Assembly: GCA_022712235.1 (NCBI GenBank)
Contig: JALAGW010000372.1
Span: 1 to 5,295 of the forward strand
Direction of reading: 5' to 3'
Length of the DNA stretch: 5,295 nucleotides
Source of the DNA: Brevundimonas sp.
GTDB taxonomy: Bacteria > Pseudomonadota > Alphaproteobacteria > Caulobacterales > Caulobacteraceae
The notes under the pieces were generated by a model. That model was not told the DNA's origin. It ran no database searches and saw nothing but the letters and a program-made list of their open reading frames with translations. Shown piece after piece: positions 1 to 5,295 of this stretch. Within the stretch, counting starts at the first letter, position 1, and each line of letters opens with the position of its first letter. Made by a program: the position numbers and the translations under genes.

Positions 1-1
1 A

Positions 2-1507
2 CCCGGCGAGGGCTTCGACCTGCCCTCGCTCGGCATCCTGGCCAAGCCGGGCCAGCGCGGCGGCGCCGTCGACGAGGAGTCGCTGAAGCAGAACGCCAAG
101 ATGCTGGAGGGCGTGCTGCAGGAGTTCGGCGTGCGCGGCGTGATCGACCAGATCCGCCCCGGCCCGGTCGTCACCCTCTATGAACTGGTCCCCGCGCCCG
201 GCGTGAAGCACGGCCGGGTCGTGGCCCTGGCCGACGACATCGCCCGCTCCATGTCGGCCCGCGCCTGCCGCATCAGCGTGGTCCAGGGCCGCAACGCCAT
301 CGGCATCGAACTGCCCAACGCCAAGCGCGAGACGGTCTATCTGCGCGACCTGCTGGCCTCGGGCGAATACGACAAGAAGAGCCACCTGCTGCCCCTGGCC
401 CTGGGCGAAACCATCGGCGGCGAGCCCTATGTCGCCGACCTGGCGCGGATGCCCCACCTGCTGATCGCGGGCACCACCGGCTCGGGCAAGTCGGTCGGGG
501 TCAACGCCATGATCCTGTCGATCCTGTTCCGCCACTCGCCGGCCGAGTGCCGCTTCATCATGATCGACCCCAAGATGCTGGAGCTGTCGGTCTATGACGG
601 CATTCCGCACCTGCTCGCGCCGGTCGTGACCGATCCCAAGAAGGCGGTCGTGGCCCTGAAGTGGACCGTGCGCGAGATGGAGGACCGCTATCGCCGCATG
701 TCCAAGCTCGGCGTCCGCAACGTCGCCAGCTACAACGAGCGCGCCCGCGAGGCCCAGGAAAAGGGCGAGCATTTCGAGCGCACCGTCCAGACCGGCTTCG
801 ACGAGCAGGGCCGACCGGTCTACGAGAGCGAGAAGATCCGGCCCGAGCCCATGCCCTATCTGGTCGTGGTCATGGACGAGATGGCCGACCTGATGCTGGT
901 CGCCGGCAAGGACGTGGAAGGCGCCGTCCAGCGTCTGGCCCAGATGGCCCGCGCCGCCGGCATCCATCTGATCATGGCCACCCAGCGCCCGTCGGTCGAC
1001 GTCATCACCGGCACCATCAAGGCCAACTTCCCCACCCGGATCAGCTTCCAGGTCACCTCCAAGATCGACAGCCGCACCATCCTGGGTGAACAGGGCGGCG
1101 AGCAGCTGCTGGGTCAGGGCGACATGCTCTACATGGCCGGCGGCGGCCGCATCACCCGCCTGCACGGCCCCTTCGTAACCGATCAGGAAGTCGAGGAGGT
1201 GTGCAAGCACCTGCGCCTGCAGGCCGAGCCCGACTATCTGGACCTGATCACCGACGAGCCGGACGGCGACGGCGACGGCGCCATGGGCGGCGACGGCGAC
1301 GGCATGTCGGGCGACGACCTCTACGACCGCGCCGTGGCCGTGGTCACCCGCGACCGCAAGGCCTCGACCTCCTACATCCAGCGCCGCCTGCAGATCGGCT
1401 ACAACCGCGCCGCCACCCTGATCGAACGCATGGAGCAGGAAGGCGTCGTCAGCCCCGCCAACCACGCCGGCAAGCGCGACATCCTGGCCGGTCCTCCTCC
1501 TATGTAG
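2..1507 (+). CDS. ftsK: DNA translocase FtsK, C-terminal part (5' end outside window)
   Basis: FtsK is a hexameric, membrane-anchored ATPase at the division septum. It pumps the chromosome termini into the daughter cells and activates XerCD recombination at dif. The reading frame is open from base 2, so the ATG at 101 is internal and the N-terminal membrane segments lie upstream. Of the 501 residues visible, about the first 110 match the alpha part of the motor (PGPVVTLYEL, LADDIARSMS). The RecA-like beta part has a Walker A, GTTGSGKS (residues 157-164, bases 470-493), and a Walker B, LVVVMDE (bases 860-880). It also has the family signatures TQRPSVDVITG (from residue 327) and GEQGGEQLLGQGDMLY (362-377). 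A Gly/Asp linker (bases 1262-1312) leads to the winged-helix gamma domain (about 438-495, with STSYIQRRLQIGYNRAA), which reads KOPS sites. The gene ends in TAG at 1505-1507. Identity as FtsK rather than SpoIIIE rests on the proteobacterial form of these motifs. Confidence 0.97.
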   Translation, partial: PGEGFDLPSLGILAKPGQRGGAVDEESLKQNAKMLEGVLQEFGVRGVIDQIRPGPVVTLYELVPAPGVKHGRVVALADDIARSMSARACRISVVQGRNAIGIELPNAKRETVYLRDLLASGEYDKKSHLLPLALGETIGGEPYVADLARMPHLLIAGTTGSGKSVGVNAMILSILFRHSPAECRFIMIDPKMLELSVYDGIPHLLAPVVTDPKKAVVALKWTVREMEDRYRRMSKLGVRNVASYNERAREAQEKGEHFERTVQTGFDEQGRPVYESEKIRPEPMPYLVVVMDEMADLMLVAGKDVEGAVQRLAQMARAAGIHLIMATQRPSVDVITGTIKANFPTRISFQVTSKIDSRTILGEQGGEQLLGQGDMLYMAGGGRITRLHGPFVTDQEVEEVCKHLRLQAEPDYLDLITDEPDGDGDGAMGGDGDGMSGDDLYDRAVAVVTRDRKASTSYIQRRLQIGYNRAATLIERMEQEGVVSPANHAGKRDILAGPPPM

Positions 1508-1508
1508 G

Positions 1509-1541
1509 CTCGGCTGCGCCGAGGCGGCGGCTTCGCCGCCG
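1509..1541. repeat. Two tandem GC-rich hairpins just after ftsK
   Basis: Two perfect inverted repeats follow the ftsK stop with one base between them. The first is CTCGGC-TGC-GCCGAG (1509-1523, 6-bp stem, 3-base loop). The second is CGGCGGC-TTC-GCCGCCG (1525-1541, 7-bp stem, 3-base loop). Neither has a T tract after it, so they are not classical intrinsic terminators. They could stabilise the 3' end of the ftsK mRNA, or be part of the repeat element that follows directly. The stems are seen in the sequence; both roles are inference. Confidence 0.6.
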
Positions 1542-1543
1542 GG

Positions 1544-1673
1544 CGCTATCGCTCGCGACGCGGTCGCTCGCTGCTTGAGCGCCACACGCCCCAGATGGGA
1601 ACCAGGCGCTTCGGTTGACGCTTAAACGCCTCACGTCCTCAAGCAGTGAGCGCTCGCGGCGCGAACGATAGGG
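1544..1673. repeat. 130-base imperfect palindrome with 36-base arms
   Basis: The left arm (1544-1579) and the reverse complement of the right arm (1638-1673) agree at 30 of 36 positions by hand alignment, ending in an identical CTGCTTGAG at the inner edge. The 58-base spacer holds a nested stem of AGGCGCTT (1604-1611) with AAACGCCT (1624-1631), with one mismatch and a 12-base loop. The left arm can also fold on itself (GCGAC-GCG-GTCGC). No convincing coding frame or transposase is present. The structure resembles a palindromic extragenic repeat or a small non-autonomous element such as a MITE. I see no clear target-site duplication, and only a genome-wide search would show whether it is multicopy. 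Confidence 0.65.
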
Positions 1674-1691
1674 CCCCAAAAACAATGAACA

Positions 1692-1751
1692 GCGCTTCAT
1701 CGAAGCGCCGGAATATGGTCAGGCTGGCGTCATCAGCCTGCCGGATGAAGC
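1692..1751 (+). other. Overlapping alternative hairpins in the lolA upstream region
   Basis: Three inverted repeats share this stretch. Hairpin A is GCGCTTC-ATC-GAAGCGC (1692-1708). Hairpin B is CAGGCTG-GCGTCAT-CAGCCTG (1720-1740). The outer pair C is GCTTCATC (1694-1701) with GATGAAGC (1744-1751), which would enclose hairpin B. A and C use the same bases and cannot form together. If the region is transcribed as part of the lolA leader, it could adopt two folds. No T tract follows, so termination is unlikely. The pairings are seen in the sequence; a regulatory role is speculative. Confidence 0.4.
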
Positions 1752-1785
1752 TCACACCCTCGCCGGGTCGAAAACCGTTCAGAAC

Positions 1786-1790
1786 GGGAG
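1786..1790 (+). promoter_or_regulatory. Ribosome binding site of lolA
   Basis: GGGAG lies 10 bases before the lolA ATG at 1801, followed by a purine-rich run. Its first two bases also belong to the small palindrome CCGTTC-A-GAACGG (1775-1787). In RNA that palindrome could form a 5-bp stem with a CAG loop and partly cover the site. Confidence 0.6.
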
Positions 1791-1800
1791 AAGAAAAGAC

Positions 1801-2436
1801 ATGACCCTTTCACGCCGCGCCTTCGGCTTCAGCGCCGCCGCATTGGCCATTCTCGCCGCCGCGCCCGCCTCGGCCCAGTCCAATCTGTCCGCCGAGGATC
1901 AGGCCACCCTGCGTCAGGCCCAGGCCTATCTGACCGCCCTGACGGCGGCCCAGGGCGACTTCGTCGAAACCGGCCCCGGCGGCCAGCGCCGCACCGGCAA
2001 GTTCTGGCTGCAACGCCCCGGCAAGATGCGCTTCGAATACAGCGAGCCGGCGGGGCTGCTGGTCGTGGCCGACGGCAATAACGTCAAGCGCTACGACCCG
2101 CGCCTGAACGTCTTCCGCCAGGTGCCGCTGCGGGCCACGCCGCTGTCGACCTTCCTGGCCCGCGAGGTCCGTCTGGATCAGGGCGTGCGCATCGACCGCG
2201 TCACCCGCATGGCCTCCGGCGCCTTCGCCATCACCGCCCGCGACGCCTCCAAACCCGCCGAGGGGTCGGTGATCCTGGCCTTCGCCGGCTCGCCGTTGCG
2301 CCTGCAGGAATGGACCATCACCGACGCCCAAGGCTCGCGCACCCGCATCCAGTTGACCTCGCTGCAGCCCGCTTCCGGCCTGTCCGCCAGCCTGTTCCAG
2401 CTGCGCGACCCGACGCGTCGCCCCAGCCGCAACTAG
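1801..2436 (+). CDS. lolA: Outer-membrane lipoprotein carrier protein LolA
   Basis: This is the periplasmic chaperone that takes lipoproteins from the LolCDE inner-membrane transporter to the outer membrane. The predicted protein has 211 residues, close to the usual size. Residues 1-25 form a signal peptide: SRR at 4-6, a hydrophobic stretch, then an Ala-Ser-Ala cleavage site (23-25). SRRAFGF fits the Tat twin-arginine pattern, so Tat export is possible. The mature part has the LolA core, with GKFWLQRPGKMRFEY at 66-80. Arg72 in the Arg-Pro pair matches Arg43 of mature E. coli LolA, which is needed for passing on lipoproteins. LLVVADGNNVKRYDP (86-100) continues the fold. Alphaproteobacteria generally lack LolB, and Caulobacter LolA has been reported to do both the carrying and the insertion step. 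The same may hold here. The ATG has a good ribosome site. The gene stands 293 bases from ftsK, so it probably has its own promoter, although I could not identify one. Confidence 0.93.
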   Translation: MTLSRRAFGFSAAALAILAAAPASAQSNLSAEDQATLRQAQAYLTALTAAQGDFVETGPGGQRRTGKFWLQRPGKMRFEYSEPAGLLVVADGNNVKRYDPRLNVFRQVPLRATPLSTFLAREVRLDQGVRIDRVTRMASGAFAITARDASKPAEGSVILAFAGSPLRLQEWTITDAQGSRTRIQLTSLQPASGLSASLFQLRDPTRRPSRN

Positions 2437-2465
2437 AGCGGTCGCGTCGCAAGAACGGCACAACC

Positions 2466-2511
2466 TTGACTCATTTTGTTGATTTGACTTTTTTCGCTCG
2501 TGTGACATTCT
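2466..2511 (+). promoter_or_regulatory. AT-rich promoter-like region before the putative small RNA
   Basis: This stretch is conspicuously AT-rich for the genome and contains TTGACT twice (2466-2471 and 2484-2489). TTGAC is the -35 core of the housekeeping sigma factor. From the second copy, a 16-base spacer leads to CATTCT (2506-2511), a weak -10 match of three of six bases. Transcription would then start near 2516-2519, exactly where the first hairpin begins. The first copy has only a poor -10 at standard spacing. The -35 is strong; the -10 assignment is uncertain. Confidence 0.45.
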
Positions 2512-2515
2512 GACC

Positions 2516-2616
2516 ACAGAACGGCGGCGGCCGTTCTGTCCGCCATGGAATCATCCCCTCCCGGCGGCGAGAGAGACGAACTGAACAGCGCCCGGACCCG
2601 TTCCGGGCGCTTTTTT
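2516..2616 (+). ncRNA. Candidate small RNA of about 100 nt (or xth leader)
   Basis: This segment lies between a promoter-like sequence and a strong terminator, and has no plausible ORF of its own. Three stems can be seen in order. The first is ACAGAACGGC (2516-2525) with GCCGTTCTGT (2530-2539), a perfect 10-bp stem with a GGCG loop. The second is CCGCC (2540-2544) with GGCGG (2563-2567), with an 18-base loop that contains CCCCTCCC (2555-2562). The third is the terminator stem. C-rich, anti-Shine-Dalgarno loops are known from several regulatory RNAs of alphaproteobacteria, so base-pairing with ribosome sites is a reasonable guess. I do not recognise a named RNA family. Alternatives are a long lolA 3' UTR, or an attenuator leader of xth, which begins 28 bases after the T tract. 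Confidence 0.45.
2588..2616 (+). terminator. Strong Rho-independent terminator
   Basis: GCGCCCGGA (2588-2596) pairs perfectly with TCCGGGCGC (2602-2610) across a CCCGT loop. Six T residues follow (2611-2616). The reverse strand has no T tract after the stem, so it works for plus-strand transcription only. It lies 151 bases after the lolA stop and 28 bases before the xth start. It therefore ends lolA read-through, the candidate small RNA, or both. Confidence 0.9.
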
Positions 2617-2644
2617 CATGGCGCCTTCGTGCTAAGGCCGGGCC

Positions 2645-3448
2645 ATGACCCTTCGCATCGTCACCTGGAACATCAACTCGGTCCGCCTGCGCGTCGATCA
2701 GATCGCCCGTTTCGTCGCCGAATACGCGCCCGACGTCCTGTGCCTGCAGGAGATCAAATGCACCGAGGACCAGTTCCCGCGAGAAGCCTTCGAGGCGATG
2801 GGCCTGCCCTATCTGAAGATCCGTGGACAAAAGGGCTGGCACGGCGTGGCCATCGCCAGCCGCCTGCCCATTCTCGACGGCGAAGGCCCCGCCCTCGACG
2901 TCTGCCGCGAAGGCCATGGCCGCTGCGTCTCGGGCCTGATCAACGGGGTCGAGGTGCAGAACTTCTACATCCCGGCCGGCGGCGACATTCCCGACCGCAA
3001 GCTGAACCCGAAGTTCGATCACAAGATGGACTTCTATGAGCGCCTGACCGCCGAGATGAAGACCCGCGACCAGCAGCGACCCCTGGTCCTGGCCGGCGAC
3101 TTCAACATCGCGCCGGGCGACAACGACGTCTTCAATCACAAGTTCATGCTCAAGGTGGTCAGCCACACGCCCGGCGAGATCGAGACCCTGCGCCGGCTGC
3201 AGGACGCCGGGGGCTTCGCCGACGTCGTCCGCGACCAGATCCCCGATCCGGTCAAGCTGGCCAGCTGGTGGAGCTATCGCGCCAAGGACTTCCGGGTGTC
3301 GAACCGGGGCCTGCGGCTGGACCACCTGTGGACCTCGCCCGGCCTGACGCCCGCCGTGGTCAAGGGCAGCGCCCGCATCCTGGACACCGTGCGCGAATGG
3401 GAGCGACCCAGCGACCACGCCCCGGTCGTCATGGATCTGGACGTCTGA
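2645..3448 (+). CDS. xthA: Exodeoxyribonuclease III / class II AP endonuclease
   Basis: This enzyme cuts the DNA backbone 5' to abasic sites and trims blocked 3' ends in base-excision repair, in the cytoplasm. The protein has 267 residues, against 268 in E. coli Xth, and appears intact. All catalytic and metal-binding positions of the exonuclease-endonuclease-phosphatase fold are visible: Asn9 in TWNINS, Glu36 in LQEIKC, Tyr108 in NFYIPAGG, Asp152 and Asn154 in GDFNIAP, Asp226 in GLRLDHLW, and the final Asp257-His258 in PSDHAP. GWHGVAI (64-70) is also typical. The ATG at 2645 is preceded by only a weak AAGG (2634-2637), but homology begins at residue 3, so the start is well supported. With a strong terminator 28 bases upstream, the source of its transcript is unclear: read-through, or a promoter overlapping the terminator. 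Assignment to the Xth branch, rather than ExoA, rests on length and motifs. Confidence 0.96.
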   Translation: MTLRIVTWNINSVRLRVDQIARFVAEYAPDVLCLQEIKCTEDQFPREAFEAMGLPYLKIRGQKGWHGVAIASRLPILDGEGPALDVCREGHGRCVSGLINGVEVQNFYIPAGGDIPDRKLNPKFDHKMDFYERLTAEMKTRDQQRPLVLAGDFNIAPGDNDVFNHKFMLKVVSHTPGEIETLRRLQDAGGFADVVRDQIPDPVKLASWWSYRAKDFRVSNRGLRLDHLWTSPGLTPAVVKGSARILDTVREWERPSDHAPVVMDLDV

Positions 3449-3452
3449 TCGT

Positions 3453-4868
3453 TCAGAAGGGGAAGAAGATGGGGATGGCGACCATGGCCGCCGCCCAGGT
3501 GATCAGGTTCAGCGGCAAGCCCACGCGCACGAAGTCCAGGTAGCTGTAGCCGGCCATCTGATAGACCAGCACATTGGTCTGATAGCCGAAGGGGGTGGCG
3601 AAGGCGGCCGAGGCGGCCATCATCACCGCCACCAGGAAGGGGCGCGGATCGACCCCCAGGCTCTCGGCCAGGGCCACCGCGATCGGCGTCACCAGCACCG
3701 CCACCGTGGCGTTGGACAGAAGCTCGGTCGCGAACAGGGTCACCCCATAAAGCACGATCAGGGCGCCGAGCGGCCCGAACGGGCGGATCACCTCGATCAG
3801 CAGGCCCGCGCCCTGGGCCGCCAGCCCGGTCACCTCGATGGCCGTGCCGACCACCACCATCCCGGCGATCAGCAGCAGGATGTCGGGCTTGAGCCCCGAA
3901 TAGGCCTCCTCCGGCGTCAGAACGCCCAGCAGGATCAGGGCCACGGCCCCGGCGAAGGCCGCGGCCGCGATGGGCGCGATCCCCAGCCCCGCCGCCGCCA
4001 CCACCAGGACAAAGACCGTCAGGGCGATCAGCGCCCGCTTCCATTGCAGGGGGCGGTCGGCCGAGGCGTACATCTCGACATCGCCCAGATGAGCGTCGCC
4101 GGTTCCGTCGCGCTGATTGCGGCTTTCACCGAACCCGCTCAGCGACGGCAGGCTGAAGGGCAGGCGCCAGCGGCCCAGACGCGACTGGCGGACGGCCGCC
4201 TGAGCCTCGGCTTCCTGCCGCTCGCGCTCGGCCTCGGCTGCCTCTTCCAGGCTGGCGGTGCGGCCCAGCTGGCGCGCGCCGAAGACATAGAGCCACAGCC
4301 CGCCGACCAGGGCGATGACCAGGCCGACGGGGGTGATCTCGAACAGGCTGAAGACCGGCTGCCCCGCATTGCGCGCCATGTCGTTGACCAGAAGATTGGT
4401 CGAGGTGCCGATCAGGGTCAGCAGGCCGCCCATGACCGTCACATGGCTGAGCGGCATCAGGAACCGCTTGGGCGACAGCTTCAGCGACCGGGCCATGTCG
4501 CGCACCACCGGCGCAGCCAGGACCACCACCGGCGTATTGTTCAAAAAGCCCCCGACCGACCCGCACAGGCCGATCACCGCCCAGATGCCGACCGCGCCGA
4601 ACCGCTGACACAGGGCCGTGGCCTTGCGGATCATCAGGCCGAGCAGGCCCGACAGTTCGATGGCGTAGGCGATGACGAACAGGCCGGCCAGAGCGATGAC
4701 GGCGGGGCTGGCGAAGGCGCTCTGGACCTCGACCGGGCGCACCACGCCGAGCAACAACAGAGCCGCCGCCCCGCTGAGCGCCACCACGTCGGACCGCATC
4801 CGCCCGTGGATCATCAGCCCGACCACGGCGACCAGAACAATGAGTGCGATGATCTGATCCAGCGTCAC
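3453..4868 (-). CDS. SLC13/DASS-type anion permease (short form, no RCK_C domains)
   Basis: This is an inner-membrane transporter of 471 residues from the ion transporter superfamily. Members usually move dicarboxylates, sulfate or similar anions with sodium or protons; the substrate cannot be read from the sequence. It has two repeats of hydrophobic helices, roughly 3-198 and 279-468. Each carries a paired signature: NNTPVVV (110-116) with IGTSTNLLVN (153-162), and LLSNATVAV (383-391) with TPFGYQTNVLVY (425-436). These correspond to the Ser-Asn-Thr substrate and sodium-site hairpins of the family. Many bacterial SLC13 permeases carry two RCK_C (TrkA-C) domains between the halves. Here there is only a charged linker, residues 200-277, rich in Glu, Ala and Arg. 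The start is GTG (4868-4866), supported by GGAGGG upstream and a first helix beginning at about residue 5. The gene converges on xth with 4 bases between stops and no visible terminator. Confidence 0.88.
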   Translation of the reverse strand: MTLDQIIALIVLVAVVGLMIHGRMRSDVVALSGAAALLLLGVVRPVEVQSAFASPAVIALAGLFVIAYAIELSGLLGLMIRKATALCQRFGAVGIWAVIGLCGSVGGFLNNTPVVVLAAPVVRDMARSLKLSPKRFLMPLSHVTVMGGLLTLIGTSTNLLVNDMARNAGQPVFSLFEITPVGLVIALVGGLWLYVFGARQLGRTASLEEAAEAERERQEAEAQAAVRQSRLGRWRLPFSLPSLSGFGESRNQRDGTGDAHLGDVEMYASADRPLQWKRALIALTVFVLVVAAAGLGIAPIAAAAFAGAVALILLGVLTPEEAYSGLKPDILLLIAGMVVVGTAIEVTGLAAQGAGLLIEVIRPFGPLGALIVLYGVTLFATELLSNATVAVLVTPIAVALAESLGVDPRPFLVAVMMAASAAFATPFGYQTNVLVYQMAGYSYLDFVRVGLPLNLITWAAAMVAIPIFFPF

Positions 4869-4879
4869 GCGCGCGCGGA

Positions 4880-4887
4880 CCCTCCCC
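4880..4887 (-). promoter_or_regulatory. Ribosome binding site that supports the GTG start of the permease
   Basis: On the minus strand GGGGAGGG lies 11 bases before the GTG at 4868. It is a strong Shine-Dalgarno match and favours this GTG over the next in-frame ATG at codon 19, which would remove the first membrane helix. The other bases of the 95-base divergent gap (4869-4963) must hold promoters for both flanking genes, but I could not pick out convincing -35/-10 pairs. Confidence 0.65.
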
Positions 4888-4963
4888 GGCCCTCGCCCCC
4901 GCTGTGGATGCCGGTGGTTCGGCCGGGGGCGCCCTTCAGCGTTTCTCGTGTTAGGCTGGTTCC

Positions 4964-5295
4964 ATGCCGATCACAACGACCCGTCTCGTCGCGCCCGTCG
5001 CTGTCCTCGCCGCCTTGCCGCTGCTGGTCTGGTGTCAGCGCCCGCCCGAGTCGACGACCGCGCCGGCGCCCGCCCCCGCGCCCGCGCCGACCGTCGTGCT
5101 CGACACCAACCTGAACCGCTTCGCCGTCCTGGCCGCCCTGACCGAGGCCGGATCGGCCCTGGCCGACGGGCGGACCCGCGAGGCGGCCCTCAACGGCCGG
5201 ACCGTGTCGGTGCGCCTGCCCTTCGGCTGCGGCGGCGAGACGACAGGCGCCGATGGCGCGGCGGTCGCCGGCCTGCCGCGTCTGGTCCGCAACCC
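4964..5295 (+). CDS. Unrecognised exported protein, N-terminal part (runs off the window)
   Basis: An open frame starts at ATG 4964 and has no stop before the right edge, giving 110 complete codons. Residues 1-24 look like a signal peptide or membrane anchor: Arg7, then a hydrophobic run ending in LLVWC. Cys24 could be a lipidation site, but Trp just before it is not a standard lipobox residue. An (Ala-Pro)5 repeat follows (residues 33-42, bases 5060-5089), a typical periplasmic spacer. A soluble region then begins (VVLDTNLNRFAVLAAL), including RLPFGCGG at 84-91 with a second cysteine. Codon use is GC-rich like its neighbours. The ribosome site is weak. It is divergent from the permease, with a 95-base gap. 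I do not recognise the family and assign no function. Confidence 0.7.
   Translation, partial: MPITTTRLVAPVAVLAALPLLVWCQRPPESTTAPAPAPAPAPTVVLDTNLNRFAVLAALTEAGSALADGRTREAALNGRTVSVRLPFGCGGETTGADGAAVAGLPRLVRN

Noticed and set aside
101..103. ATG at 101 as the start of ftsK
   Set aside because: The frame is open from the window edge, and the preceding 33 codons read as FtsK (GFDLPSL, ESLKQNAK), so this Met is internal.
1509..1541. GC hairpins after ftsK as a Rho-independent terminator
   Set aside because: Both stems are stable, but no T tract follows either one.
1500..1700. 66-codon minus-strand frame across the palindromic element
   Set aside because: It is made almost wholly of the inverted repeat and ftsK end. 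The Arg/Ser-rich product gives no sign of selection as a protein.
1775..1787. CCGTTC-A-GAACGG palindrome as a LexA site
   Set aside because: The alphaproteobacterial LexA box is a direct repeat GTTC-N7-GTTC, which is not present. The palindrome may still be an unknown operator or a weak hairpin.
1810..2517. 235-codon minus-strand open frame opposite lolA
   Set aside because: Gly/Ala/Gln-rich shadow of lolA codons with no recognisable motif.
2545..3039. 164-codon plus-strand frame starting inside the small RNA candidate
   Set aside because: It reads through the terminator and then overlaps xth out of frame; the product is Arg/Pro-rich like other shadows.
2471..3418. 315-codon minus-strand open frame opposite xth
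   Set aside because: It covers xth, whose catalytic residues are all intact on the plus strand. The minus frame also crosses the terminator and has no domain signature.
4044..5114. 356-codon plus-strand open frame opposite the permease
   Set aside because: It lies antisense to a clear SLC13 permease. Its product is Gln/Arg/Asp/Ala-rich without a recognisable domain, as expected from the opposite strand of a GC-rich gene.

Overview
The window is GC-rich, about two thirds G+C, with strong G/C preference at third codon positions. The order ftsK, lolA, xth, together with the form of the FtsK and LolA proteins, suggests an alphaproteobacterium of the Caulobacterales, such as Brevundimonas or Caulobacter. 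That placement rests on protein resemblance and gene order; there is no rRNA or other phylogenetic marker here.

Layout: (1) The left edge lies inside ftsK, whose motor and DNA-reading gamma domain run to a stop at 1507. (2) A 293-base gap (1508-1800) is full of inverted repeats: two short GC hairpins, a 130-base imperfect palindrome with 36-base arms, and overlapping, mutually exclusive hairpins just before lolA. (3) lolA (1801-2436) encodes the periplasmic lipoprotein carrier, with a signal peptide that looks Tat-like. (4) A 208-base gap (2437-2644) has an AT-rich promoter-like stretch, two hairpins and a strong intrinsic terminator. Together they look like a small RNA gene of about 100 nt, or alternatively an attenuated leader of the next gene. 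(5) xth (2645-3448) encodes a complete exonuclease III-type AP endonuclease. (6) Convergent with it, only 4 bases away, an SLC13/DASS-type permease reads on the minus strand (3453-4868, GTG start). (7) Divergent from the permease, an unrecognised exported protein with an Ala-Pro repeat starts at 4964 and runs off the right edge.

These are mostly housekeeping genes: chromosome segregation at division, outer-membrane lipoprotein transport, base-excision repair and anion uptake. They do not form one pathway. No transposase, phage gene, tRNA, rRNA or CRISPR array was found. The least ordinary material is in the two gaps on either side of lolA.
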